From contig JAQWRY010000047.1 of assembly GCA_029243485.1 (NCBI GenBank), positions 1 to 64,000 of the forward strand: a stretch of DNA of 64,000 nucleotides, written 5' to 3'. The notes beneath the pieces are model-generated. The model made no database searches. It was not told where the DNA came from and saw nothing but the letters and a program-made list of their open reading frames with translations. The translations under genes and the position numbers were made by a program. Each line of letters opens with the position of its first letter. Within the stretch, counting starts at the first letter, position 1. The stretch is from Candidatus Binatia bacterium. GTDB lineage: Bacteria; Desulfobacterota; Binatia; UBA12015. Positions 1 through 8,341 of the stretch are shown one piece after another.

Positions 1-56
1 AGCTCGTCGATCGCGTATCGGTCGGACCGCCCAGCGACCCGCGGAGGAGGAGAACC

Positions 57-1181
57 ATGTCCGAAAAGGATGACGAGAAGTTCGACGAGTTCCTGAAGAT
101 TCGCAAGCCGGGGGCCCACCTCGAGGAAGAGGTCGTGGAGGACGAGTTCGTCAGTCAGCTCGGGGTCGATCTGAACAACTACCCCAAGTTTCCTCGCGTC
201 GACGACGACGTCACGTACCCGAAGACGAACCTGGACATCCGCGACGACGTCGACACCGACTCGGGGGCCGAACTTCCGGACTACGCCGGGCCGTACAAGG
301 CGGACCTTCGCTTCACCGACTTCTCGAAGGAGGCACTGGCGTCGAGGTTCCTACCGTGGAGCGAGGCGTACATGGTGCTCTGCGTCGACGGCTGGGCGGA
401 CGAGGTCGCGAAGCGATACGGGGCCGAGACGATGGCCGAGATCGAGTGGGAGGCATGGACCTCGCAGGTGTTCCCTGAGATCGAGCGGATGACGAAGGAG
501 TTCCTGCCGCCCGGAACGGTCTACAACGATCCCAACCTGGGCGTCCCGGAAGGGGCGCGGCCGACGACGCGCGTCCGGTATACGGGATTGTTCACGCCCG
601 ATCCGAGTACGAACGATTGCTCCAAGCCCGAGTTGGTCCGATGGTTCCTCGGAAGCCACGAGTACTTGCTGCAGTGCATCGAGGCGTGGGCCACCCAGAT
701 CACCGTTCGCTACGGCCTCGACGAGATGTTCGCGATTCAGTGGGCGCTCTGGGGCGAGTCCGTCCTGCCGGGCGTGAAGAAGCTGAAGGAGAGTTACCTG
801 GGCATCACGGGCAACACCGTCGCCGACTGGATGAAGGATCTGCAACTCGATGCGACCGCTCTGCCGGGGAAGGCGTTCGATCTCACCTTCGACATGCCCG
901 AACCCGACGTGGGCACCATGCAGTTCAACCGCTGCGTGGCCGTCGACCAATGGGAGTCCATGGGGCGACCCGACATCTTGGAGAAGAACTGCCACTCGAC
1001 GTGCCCGAAGTCGATGATCGTGACGACCAAGATGTACAACCCGAACATGAAGGTCGACATCCTCGCCATCCCGCCTCGCAAGGATCCCGGCGACGTCTGC
1101 TGCAAGTGGCAATTCAGCATGCGAACGCCGGACGATCCGGAATACGTACCGACCGATCCGGCCAAGAAGCAGACGAAGTAG
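57..1181 (+). CDS. Hypothetical protein with a tandem helical repeat
   Basis: A 374-residue soluble protein without a signal peptide. The start follows a very strong ribosome site, GGAGGAGGAG, at 42-51. Residues about 92-150 and 191-249 are two copies of the same helical unit: each has a W or F-L-x-S-x-E-Y pattern, then W-A, then R-Y-G, then a Trp pair and a basic helix ending in Y/F-L. The C-terminal quarter is different and has Cys315, Cys319 and a Cys-Cys pair near 351. The repeat resembles the DUF6125 / L-2-amino-thiazoline-4-carboxylate hydrolase-like families, but I cannot confirm this. The first 90 residues are acidic and probably disordered. It ends 18 bp from the convergent gene that stops at 1200. 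No function is assigned. Confidence 0.75.
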   Translation: MSEKDDEKFDEFLKIRKPGAHLEEEVVEDEFVSQLGVDLNNYPKFPRVDDDVTYPKTNLDIRDDVDTDSGAELPDYAGPYKADLRFTDFSKEALASRFLPWSEAYMVLCVDGWADEVAKRYGAETMAEIEWEAWTSQVFPEIERMTKEFLPPGTVYNDPNLGVPEGARPTTRVRYTGLFTPDPSTNDCSKPELVRWFLGSHEYLLQCIEAWATQITVRYGLDEMFAIQWALWGESVLPGVKKLKESYLGITGNTVADWMKDLQLDATALPGKAFDLTFDMPEPDVGTMQFNRCVAVDQWESMGRPDILEKNCHSTCPKSMIVTTKMYNPNMKVDILAIPPRKDPGDVCCKWQFSMRTPDDPEYVPTDPAKKQTK

Positions 1182-1199
1182 GACGCGGAGTCCGCGCCG

Positions 1200-1811
1200 T
1201 CACTTCCTTTCGAGGGGAACCGGCATCACCGGGGACATGGCAGGATCGAGATCTGGGTCGAGTTCGAGGCCGAAGCTGTTGAACGCCATCGCGAGGCACG
1301 TGTAGCTGCCGACGACGAATACGAGTTCCATGAGTTGCGCCGGCTTCAGCTCTTCGGCCAGGCGAGCCCAGGTGCTGTCGTCGATGCAGTGGTGGTCCAT
1401 CAGCTGATCGGTCGCGGCCATGAGGTCCGTTTCGAAGGACGTCCACGACGGGGCGGGCTCACCGCGGGAAATCGCCTCGATCTCTTCGTCGGTGATTCCG
1501 AGGGGCTTTCCGACGCGGACGTGCTGCAACCACTCGTAGTTGGCGCGGGCGCGCCAGGCGACGCGGAGGATCATGAGCTCGCGGTGTCGCGGGTCGAGGG
1601 TGGGCGCGCCCAGGAGCACGCTGTTGTAGCGGAGCCAAGGCCCGGTGAGGGCCGGATTGTGCATCAGCGTGGCGAGCACGTTCGGAATTCGGGGGGCGTC
1701 TGGGTTTTCGGACAGAAAGACGTCGGCGGCACCCGGCATGCCGTCGCGAAGCGCGGCGCGCGCGTCGTCGTTCCACTCTTCCACGGGAAGGGGTTCCAAT
1801 CTCGGCTTCAT
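1200..1811 (-). CDS. Carboxymuconolactone decarboxylase (AhpD-like) family protein
   Basis: A 203-residue all-helical protein of the CMD/AhpD-like superfamily. The central segment 'YEWLQHVRVG' is the family's E-W-x-x-H motif (general acid/base His), and the helix 'RHRELMILRVAW' precedes it. The CxxC pair of peroxidase-type AhpD is absent, so a gamma-lactone decarboxylase or isomerase-like role fits better than a redox role. A longer in-frame opening extends upstream, but the ATG at 1811 is preceded by GGAGG and overlaps the stop of the CoA ligase by ATGA, so that start was chosen. It is translationally coupled to the ligase; the two form a two-gene operon. The substrate is unknown. Confidence 0.85.
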   Translation of the reverse strand: MKPRLEPLPVEEWNDDARAALRDGMPGAADVFLSENPDAPRIPNVLATLMHNPALTGPWLRYNSVLLGAPTLDPRHRELMILRVAWRARANYEWLQHVRVGKPLGITDEEIEAISRGEPAPSWTSFETDLMAATDQLMDHHCIDDSTWARLAEELKPAQLMELVFVVGSYTCLAMAFNSFGLELDPDLDPAMSPVMPVPLERK

Positions 1812-3415
1812 CGTTCCTCCGTGCCTCGGTCGGGCCGGCCCGCCGCAGCGGCGCGGGCTCGCAGGATCTCTTTTTCGATCTTCCCGGTCGCGTTCGTCGG
1901 AAGATCGTCGACGATCTCGACCGCGCGGGGGACTTTGTAGTTCGCCATCTCGTCGCGCGCCCACGCGATGAGAGTCTCCGGCTTCAGATCGGAATCGGGC
2001 GTGGTGACGACGAAGGCCATGCCGACCTCTCCGAGTCGTTCGTCCGGCATGCCCACGACGGCCGCGCGCGCGACGGCGGGGTGGCCGAGCAACAGGTTCT
2101 CGATCTCGGCGGGATATGCGTTGAAGCCGCCCACGATGAACATGTCTTTGATCCGCCCGACGATGCGCAGGTTCCCCTCTTCGTCGAGGACGCCGAGATC
2201 GCCGGTGTGGAGCCAGCCCTCGGGGTCGACCGCACGCTTCGTTTCCTCGGGGTCGTCGAGGTAGCCGCGCGTCACGCTGTAGCCCCGAACGAGCACCTCA
2301 CCGGCCTCGCCCATTGGTTGGGGTTCGCCCGCGTCGTTCGCGATGGTCACTTCGAGGCCGGGGCGGGCGCGTCCGACGGTCGTGGCGACGGTCGCGGGAT
2401 CGTCGTCGGTCGACGTGCCGCTCACGGTGCCTGCTTCGCTCAAGCCGTAGCCCGTGATGATCGTGCGGAACGGCAACTCTTCCCGTATCCGGCGGATGAG
2501 CTCGACGGGAATGTCGGCGGCACCGGTGACGGCGACCCGAAGCGAGCGTAGGTCGAAGCGGTCGCGTTCGCTGTGGTCGAGGAACGACTGATACAACGTC
2601 GGAGGCCCGGGGAGGACCGTCACGGACTCGGTGGCGACGGTCTCGAGAACGTCGTCCACGTCGAACACCGCCTTCGGCAGGATCGTCGCGCCGGCCATGA
2701 GTGAGGCGAGGCAGCCGGCTTTGTAGCCGAACATGTGGAAGAAGGGATTCACGATCAGGTAGCGGTCGCCGGTCACCAGGCCGGCCATGTCGCACCAGTC
2801 GGAGAACTGCCGAAGCGTCTGCGCGTGCGTCATGAGTACGCCCTTGGGCGCGCCAGTGGTGCCGGACGTGAACAGAACGTCGCAGATGTCGTTGGCCGTC
2901 GTTTTGCCAATGCGGGCATCGACGCCGTCATCGCTCAGCGCATCCCCGAGGTGCCGGAACGAGTCGAACGAGTGGTCGGCGTCCGAGGCGTCGTCGAAGC
3001 CGACCACCATGCGGAGATTCGGGAGCAGAGGGCGGAGCTCGGAAACCGTCGCGGCGTAGTTCGTTCCGAGGAACTCGCCGGCCGTGAACACGACGCGAGC
3101 CCCACTGCGCTCGAGGACGTGCCGGACTTCGCTGCCCTTGAAGCGTGTGTTCACCGGCACGACGGCGGCGCCGGAACCGAGGATGCCTAGAGCGGCGACC
3201 AGCCACTCGTATCGGTTGGGTGCCCAGATCGCGACGCGATCGCCGCGCTCGATTCCGGAGGTGGCGAGTGCGGCCGTCACTCGCCGGAAATCGCCGGCCA
3301 ACTCGATGAAGCTCACGCGGCGCGGGCCGTCGACCACGGCTTCGGCGTCGCCGAAACGGGTCGCCGCGTCGATGGCCATCTCGGGGATGGTCGACCACAG
3401 CAGGTCGCCTCTCAT
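1808..3415 (-). CDS. Acyl-CoA synthetase (AMP-dependent ligase, FadD3/FadD17-like)
   Basis: A 535-residue adenylate-forming enzyme that would activate a carboxylic acid to its CoA thioester with ATP. It has the P-loop 'FTSGTTGAPKG', the 'YGLSEAG' version of the A5 motif, 'GWLHTGDLG', the hinge 'GRIKDMFIVGGFNAYP' and the C-terminal catalytic Lys in 'NATGKIEKEI'. Length is normal. The ATG at 3415 gives the usual short N-terminus before the first helix; the 25 extra upstream codons look like non-coding leader. It is divergent from the acyl-CoA dehydrogenase at 3478, and the shared 62-bp head carries an operator-like element (3475-3487). The genomic setting with paired FadE subunits suggests a cyclic or side-chain acid as substrate (inference). 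Confidence 0.9.
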   Translation of the reverse strand: MRGDLLWSTIPEMAIDAATRFGDAEAVVDGPRRVSFIELAGDFRRVTAALATSGIERGDRVAIWAPNRYEWLVAALGILGSGAAVVPVNTRFKGSEVRHVLERSGARVVFTAGEFLGTNYAATVSELRPLLPNLRMVVGFDDASDADHSFDSFRHLGDALSDDGVDARIGKTTANDICDVLFTSGTTGAPKGVLMTHAQTLRQFSDWCDMAGLVTGDRYLIVNPFFHMFGYKAGCLASLMAGATILPKAVFDVDDVLETVATESVTVLPGPPTLYQSFLDHSERDRFDLRSLRVAVTGAADIPVELIRRIREELPFRTIITGYGLSEAGTVSGTSTDDDPATVATTVGRARPGLEVTIANDAGEPQPMGEAGEVLVRGYSVTRGYLDDPEETKRAVDPEGWLHTGDLGVLDEEGNLRIVGRIKDMFIVGGFNAYPAEIENLLLGHPAVARAAVVGMPDERLGEVGMAFVVTTPDSDLKPETLIAWARDEMANYKVPRAVEIVDDLPTNATGKIEKEILRARAAAAGRPDRGTEER

Positions 3416-3474
3416 TTTTTCAAAGCCTCGTCGTTTTCGCTGGTGCCGTGCGGAGAATGGCGTTACATCACAAG

Positions 3475-3487
3475 AGAATGCCTTTAT
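3475..3487. promoter_or_regulatory. Operator-like element AGAATGCCTTTAT
   Basis: AGAA-N5-TTAT, a degenerate copy of the AGAA-N5-TTCT element seen at other operon heads in this window. It lies between the divergent CoA ligase (start 3415) and acyl-CoA dehydrogenase (start about 3478). Read on the minus strand it becomes GATAAAGGCATTCT, nearly the same as the element before the TonB receptor at 34792, and its CATTCT could serve as a -10 box for the ligase. It overlaps the proposed dehydrogenase start, so that start or this site may be wrong. Confidence 0.4.
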
Positions 3488-4665
3488 CAAATTCGAGCAT
3501 CCTCGATTCTCGCGAGGTCGAGGGCATCGCGGAGTACCGAAGCCAACTCCACGCTTGGCTCGACGCTCATGCCGACGAGCTCGAACCGCGGTATGCGCCG
3601 CCGGCGACGCTCGACGACCAGATCGCTCAGATGCAGCGCGTAAAGTCGATCCTGTTCGAGGCGGGCTGGATGCGATTCGGCTGGCCGGAGCGGGTGGGCG
3701 GGTGGGGCGGCGCGCCGGTGCTCCGAACCGAGCTGGGCGCGGCCATCTCGGAGCGGGACCTGGTGAATCCGGGGCTCTTCTCCCTGGTCGAGGTGCTCGC
3801 GCCGACCCTCATCGACTTCGCGTCCCCCGAGCTCGCGGCCGAGGTCGTGCCGCGGCTGCTCGCGGGCACGGAGATGTGGTGTCAGGGCTTCTCGGAGCCG
3901 AACAGTGGGAGTGATCTCGCGTCGCTCGGCTGCCGGGCGACACCGGACGGCGACGCGGAGACGGCTTCGCGCTGGGTGATCAACGGCCAAAAGGTCTGGA
4001 CGAGTCTCGCGCAGTACTCGGAACGATGCGTTCTGCTCACGCGGACCGGCCCGGGTGACTCGCGCCACCGGGGCATCACCGCGTTCTTCGTCGATATGAA
4101 TACGCCGGGCATTACCGTGAGGCCGCTCGAGATGATCAACGGCATGCACGAGTTCGCAGAGGTCTTCTTCGACGACGTCGCGGTTCCCGCGGGCCGGATG
4201 CTCGGACCTCTGAATGGCGGTTGGGGCGTCGCGATGAGCATCCTGCCCTACGAGCGCTCCTCGTGCTTCTGGCAGCGGATCGCGTACCTGTATGCGCGGC
4301 TTCAGAAGCTGCTCGACGTCGCTCCCGACGACGATCGTACCGCCGAGGTGGTCGGCGAGGTTTTCGTGCAGCTCCACGCGCTTCGCGCTCGCTCGCGCGC
4401 TACCCAGCGCCGCCTCGCGGCCGGAGAGACGCTGGGCGCCGAGACGTCGATCGAGAAGGTGCTCTTGTCGACGGTCGAGCAGGCGTTGTACGACGCTGCC
4501 CGCCGGCTCCTTCCCGGTGTGCTCGAGATGGACGACGGCGCGGCGGCCGAGGAGTGGCGGACCGAATACCTGTACTCGCGCGCGGCCACGATCTACGGGG
4601 GGACCGCCGAAGTGCAGCGGGGGATCATTGCGCGTCGCCTTCTCGACCTCGGGAGTGATCAGTGA
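3478..4665 (+). CDS. Acyl-CoA dehydrogenase, FadE26/FadE28-like subunit
   Basis: A 395-residue FAD-dependent acyl-CoA dehydrogenase with the flavin-binding stretch 'WCQGFSEPNSGSDLAS', the 'VINGQKVWTS' strand and the C-terminal 'ATIYGGTAEVQRGIIARR'. The usual catalytic Glu of the YEGT motif is replaced by Gly. The alternative base in the loop 'LPYERSS', as in isovaleryl-CoA-type and FadE26-type enzymes, may supply it (inference). Starts at GTG 3448 and ATG 3457 are also possible; ATG 3478 gives the family's usual N-terminus. Its stop overlaps the GTG of the next dehydrogenase, and the two probably form an alpha2beta2 enzyme of the kind used for sterol side chains in actinobacteria. Confidence 0.88.
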   Translation: MPLSNSSILDSREVEGIAEYRSQLHAWLDAHADELEPRYAPPATLDDQIAQMQRVKSILFEAGWMRFGWPERVGGWGGAPVLRTELGAAISERDLVNPGLFSLVEVLAPTLIDFASPELAAEVVPRLLAGTEMWCQGFSEPNSGSDLASLGCRATPDGDAETASRWVINGQKVWTSLAQYSERCVLLTRTGPGDSRHRGITAFFVDMNTPGITVRPLEMINGMHEFAEVFFDDVAVPAGRMLGPLNGGWGVAMSILPYERSSCFWQRIAYLYARLQKLLDVAPDDDRTAEVVGEVFVQLHALRARSRATQRRLAAGETLGAETSIEKVLLSTVEQALYDAARRLLPGVLEMDDGAAAEEWRTEYLYSRAATIYGGTAEVQRGIIARRLLDLGSDQ

Positions 4666-5639
4666 TTGCTGCCGCGGAGCGAGCGATGCTCGAAGACAGC
4701 GTGCGCACCGCCCTGACCCGCGCGCGCGAACGCGCGAAAGGGAGCGGCGTGATCGACGCGGCCCTCGCGGAGCTCGGCTGGCTCGAGCTGCTCCGCGCAG
4801 AGCCGAGCGACGCTGTCGACATCGTCTTCCGCGCGCTCGGTACCGCCGATGCGACGGCGACCGCGCTCGACGACGTGGTCGTCTCGGCGCTCGGTGAGAC
4901 GCCTCGCTCCGACCTGGCCGTGCTGCTCCCGGGGTTTGGTGCTTCCGACCCGCCGGGTCGCCGCACGGGGGAACGGGTTCAGGCGGCCGGCGTCGCCACC
5001 GCACGCGCGGACGGGGCGCAGGAGATGCTGGTGGTTTGTCGGACGGACGGGGCGCCGTGTCTCGCCACCGTCCCGATTGCGGCCACGCAGGTGCGCGCGG
5101 TCCGCGGCATCGATCCCGACGGAGAGCTCCGGACCGTCTCGCTCGAGGCGGACGTAGGCACGGCGATCCCGCTCGACCCCGCCGCATGGGAGTCCGCCCT
5201 GGCGCTCGGCCGACGGGCGGTGGCGCAGCAGACGGCCGGCGCCTGCCGGGAGATGCTCGAGTTCGCGCGCAGTCACGCCTTGGAGCGAGTGCAATTCGGC
5301 AATCCCATCGCTCGGTTCCAGGCGGTGCGTACCCGGCTCGCCGACGCGCTGGTCGCGGTCGAAGCACTCGACGCGAGCCTTGCCGTGGCATCGGAAGAGC
5401 CGGGGGCCGAAACAGCGGCGCTCGCCAAGGCCGTGGCGGGGCGGACGGCGCGTACCGTGGCGAAGCACGCTCAGCAGGTCCTCGCCGGGATCGGCTTCAC
5501 GACGGAGCACGCGTTCCACCGGTACCTCAAGCGCACCATGGCGCTCGAAGGTCTTTTCGGTTCCGCGGACGGCATCGTCCTCGCGTTTGGTCGCCATCTG
5601 CTTGCAACCCGAAGCGTTCCGAGGCTCATCGAGTTGTAA
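4662..5639 (+). CDS. Acyl-CoA dehydrogenase, short FadE27/FadE29-like partner subunit
   Basis: A 325-residue shortened acyl-CoA dehydrogenase. The N-terminal and middle domains are degenerate, while the C-terminal helical domain is well kept: 'FARSHALERVQFGNPIARFQAVRTRLAD' and 'QVLAGIGFTTEHAFHRYLKR'. Such short subunits bind FAD at the interface of heteromeric alpha2beta2 dehydrogenases and lack the catalytic base. Translation starts at a GTG that overlaps the previous stop (GTGA), so one-to-one production with the upstream subunit is likely. It is followed after about 25 bp by the flavin reductase. The pairing is inferred from gene order and shape. Confidence 0.85.
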   Translation: MIAAAERAMLEDSVRTALTRARERAKGSGVIDAALAELGWLELLRAEPSDAVDIVFRALGTADATATALDDVVVSALGETPRSDLAVLLPGFGASDPPGRRTGERVQAAGVATARADGAQEMLVVCRTDGAPCLATVPIAATQVRAVRGIDPDGELRTVSLEADVGTAIPLDPAAWESALALGRRAVAQQTAGACREMLEFARSHALERVQFGNPIARFQAVRTRLADALVAVEALDASLAVASEEPGAETAALAKAVAGRTARTVAKHAQQVLAGIGFTTEHAFHRYLKRTMALEGLFGSADGIVLAFGRHLLATRSVPRLIEL

Positions 5640-5664
5640 TGGCCCGGCGATGGACACTCGGTCG

Positions 5665-6681
5665 ATGAACCAGGCCCGCGATTATCAACCGCTCGCTGTG
5701 CTCGAGGTCATCGAGGAGACCGCCGACACGAGGTCGTTCGTCCTCGAGATTCCAAGCGCGCTCCAGGAAGCGTTCGCATACGTCGCCGGGCAGTTCTGTA
5801 CGTTTCGAGCCACGATCGACGGCGAGGAGGTCGTGCGCTGCTACTCGATGTCCAGCTCGCCGGACACCGACGAGCGCTTCATGGCTACGGTGAAGCGCGT
5901 TCCGGACGGGAAGATGTCGAACTGGATGATCGACTCGCTTGCCGCCGGCGACACGCTCGACGTGATGCGTCCGGCGGGGTTGTTCGTACTGCGGGAGACG
6001 GAGGCTCCGATCGTCGCGTTCGCGGGGGGGAGTGGAATCACGCCGATCCTCTCGATCGTGAAGAGCGCTCTCGCCACGTCGAAGCGCGAGATCGCACTCG
6101 TGTATGCCAACCGCGACGCAGACAGCATCATCTTTCGAGACGAACTCGAGCGCCTCCGCGCATCGTCCCAGGGGCGGCTCTCGGTGCATCATCACCTCGA
6201 CGCGGAGCGCGGGTTCCTCGATGCTGCGGCCTGCGCCTCGCTCATCGGAGAGCGGACGGGCCGTGATTTCTACGTCTGCGGTCCGGGTCCCTACATGGAG
6301 GTCGTCGAAGCAGGCCTCGACGATCTGGGGATCGCGCGAACCGAGCTCTTCATCGAGCGCTTCGTCGTGCCCGACGAGACACACGACCTCGACGAGGGCT
6401 CGGCCACCGAATCGGTCACGATCAAGATCGAAGGCGGCGAGCGCACGGTCTCGTACCGATCTGGGGACACGATCCTCGAGGCCGCCCGCCGCGGAGGACT
6501 TGGCCCCCCCTCGTCGTGCCTGTCCGGGAACTGCGCGACCTGCATGGCCCACCTCGAGAAGGGAACTGCGACGATGCGGATGAACAACGCCCTCTCTGCG
6601 GACGAGGTGGACGACGGCTGGGTGCTGACGTGCCAGGCGGTCCCGTCGAGCCGCGAGGTGGTCGTCGACTACGACGCTTGA
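5665..6681 (+). CDS. Oxygenase reductase: FAD/NAD(P)H domain plus C-terminal 2Fe-2S ferredoxin (KshB/PaaE type)
   Basis: A 338-residue electron-transfer protein. Domain order is a flavin-binding barrel with 'RCYSMSSSP' (R-x-Y-S), an NAD(P)-binding domain with 'AGGSGITPILSIVK', then a plant-type 2Fe-2S domain with 'CLSGNCATCMAHL' and a last Cys in 'VLTCQA'. This order is that of KshB (3-ketosteroid 9alpha-hydroxylase reductase) and PaaE. It sits directly before the Rieske oxygenase at 6693 and is the only obvious electron donor for oxygenases in the window. The start could also be ATG 5650; no strong ribosome site separates them. It may now serve the second Rieske enzyme at 28242, since the adjacent one is interrupted. 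Confidence 0.9.
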   Translation: MNQARDYQPLAVLEVIEETADTRSFVLEIPSALQEAFAYVAGQFCTFRATIDGEEVVRCYSMSSSPDTDERFMATVKRVPDGKMSNWMIDSLAAGDTLDVMRPAGLFVLRETEAPIVAFAGGSGITPILSIVKSALATSKREIALVYANRDADSIIFRDELERLRASSQGRLSVHHHLDAERGFLDAAACASLIGERTGRDFYVCGPGPYMEVVEAGLDDLGIARTELFIERFVVPDETHDLDEGSATESVTIKIEGGERTVSYRSGDTILEAARRGGLGPPSSCLSGNCATCMAHLEKGTATMRMNNALSADEVDDGWVLTCQAVPSSREVVVDYDA

Positions 6682-6692
6682 GGGAGTGATCG

Positions 6693-7955
6693 GTGGCCAA
6701 GCGCGAGAAGCCGGCACACGGGAAATGGACGGAGCTCTACCCCGAGCTCGGCACGGGCTTCGTGTCGTTCGAGGATTCGGTCTCGCCAGAGTTCTACGGG
6801 CTCGAGCGCGAGGCGATCTTCAAGCGAGCGTGGCTCAACGTGGGGCGCGTCGAGCAGTTGCCGAAGCGCGGCAGCTACTTCACGAAAGAGATCTCGATCG
6901 CCAAGTCCTCCGTCGTGGTCGTGCGCGGGGCGGGGGGTGAGGTGCGCGCGTTTCACAACGTTTGCCGACATCGCGGCAACAAGCTGGTTTGGCAGGGCAC
7001 GCCACGCGAGGAGACGTGTGGCGTCGCTCGCCAGTTCGTCTGCAATTACCACGGCTGGCGCTACGGCCTCGACGGCACGTGCAACTACGTCCACCAAGAA
7101 GATCAGTTCTTCGACCTCGATAGGACCGAGCTGGGACTCGTCGCCGTGCCTTGCGAGACCTGGGCCGGTTTCATCTTCGTGAACTTGGACCGCTCGCCGC
7201 GGCAGACCCTGAAGGAGTTTTTGGGGCCGATGGTGGGTGCCCTCGAGAGCTACCCGTTCGACCGAATGACCGAGCGCTATTCGTTCCGAGCGGAGAACGA
7301 CAGCAACTGAAAGATCTTCATGGATGCGTTCCAGGAGTACTACCACGTGCCTCCGTTGCACACGCAGCAACTCGGGCCCGGTCGGTTGCAGAATCCCGAG
7401 GCCGAGTTCGAGGCGGCGTACTACCAGATCGACGGCCCGCATCGCGTGGTGAGTACGAGCGGCGCCCACAAACACGAGATGCCGGCGAAGTATCTGTATC
7501 CGACCGAGGTTCTGAGCCGCAGTGGGAACACCGGTCCGTGGGACGCACCCGACCTCGGCTCGGACCTGCCCGGCGTGAACCCGGGAGGGGTCGACGGCTG
7601 GGGTATCGACAACTTCCAGATCTTCCCGAACTTGGAGATCCTCGTCTACGAGCGGGGTTGGTATCTCACCTACCGCTTCTGGCCGACGTCGCATGACACG
7701 CACGTGTTCGAGGCAGACCTGTGCTTCGTTCCCGCTCGCAGTGCGCGCGCGCGCGTCGCGCAGGAGTATGCGGCCGTGCTGCTCAAGGAGTACGCGCTCC
7801 AGGACGCTGGAACCCTCGACGGAACGCAGATGGGACTCGAGTCGGGTGCGTGCAGCGAGTTCCCGCTCAGTGACCAGGAGATCCTGGTTCGGCACTTCCA
7901 CAAGACGGTCGGCAGCTGGGTCGAAGCGTACCAGCGCGAGCGGGCGGAGCGATGA
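6693..7955 (+). pseudogene. Rieske-type ring-hydroxylating oxygenase alpha subunit, interrupted by in-frame TGA
   Basis: Full-length (421 codons) Rieske non-haem iron oxygenase in one reading frame except for a TGA at 7308-7310. The N-terminal half has the Rieske cluster ligands 'CRHRG' and 'CNYHGW'. The catalytic half has the mononuclear iron motif, which reads N-stop-K-I-F-M-D-A-F-Q-E-Y-Y-H-V-P-P-L-H; the stop replaces the near-invariant Trp of 'NWK'. One G to A change (TGG to TGA) explains it. The reading frame and protein features on both sides are otherwise sound, so this is a recent nonsense mutation, a consensus error or read-through. The start is GTG 6693. It is coupled by ATGA to the small protein at 7952 and follows its likely reductase. 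Confidence 0.85.
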
Positions 7956-8296
7956 AGCCACTGGCCGAAACGCTCCTTCCGCCGCAGTTCGCTGCACTCG
8001 AGCCTTATGCCGGCACCTGGTGCCTGGCAACGGAGCCCGAGCGCTGGCGACAGCGGCAGCGCAGTTCCATGGAGGAGATGCAGAAGTTCTACGATGCGTT
8101 CCTTCCTCGGGTCGAGCAGGCGATCGCCCATTGCGACGCGTTTCCGCTCGAGGAGATGCCCGCCGATGCAGACCGACTGCTTCGGCTGGTGTACTCGCTA
8201 CTGCTGGTGTCGTTCGCGGTCGAGGTCTGGCGGCAACCCGACGTCCTTCATTGTGGGCCGGCGCGAATCGACCGAGTCGTGGACCCCGCTGACTGA
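7952..8296 (+). CDS. Small conserved-looking helical protein coupled to the Rieske gene
   Basis: A 114-residue protein whose ATG overlaps the Rieske stop (ATGA). It is predicted to be mostly helical with Trp-rich and acidic segments ('YAGTWCLATEPERW', 'FYDAFLPRVEQAIAHCDAFPLEEMP') and a hydrophobic helix 'LLRLVYSLLLVSFAVEVWRQP'. It has no signal peptide and no metal motif that I recognise. Tight coupling suggests an accessory or assembly partner of the Rieske enzyme. It is not a standard NTF2-like beta subunit. No family is assigned. Confidence 0.65.
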   Translation: MKPLAETLLPPQFAALEPYAGTWCLATEPERWRQRQRSSMEEMQKFYDAFLPRVEQAIAHCDAFPLEEMPADADRLLRLVYSLLLVSFAVEVWRQPDVLHCGPARIDRVVDPAD

Positions 8297-8341
8297 ACTG
8301 GATCGAATGTACGGAACAAACATGGATGGAAGGAGCGAGCG

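Noticed and set aside
7308-7310. Selenocysteine insertion at the Rieske TGA
   Set aside because: The position is Trp in the whole family and no SECIS-like hairpin is evident just downstream; a nonsense change explains it more simply.
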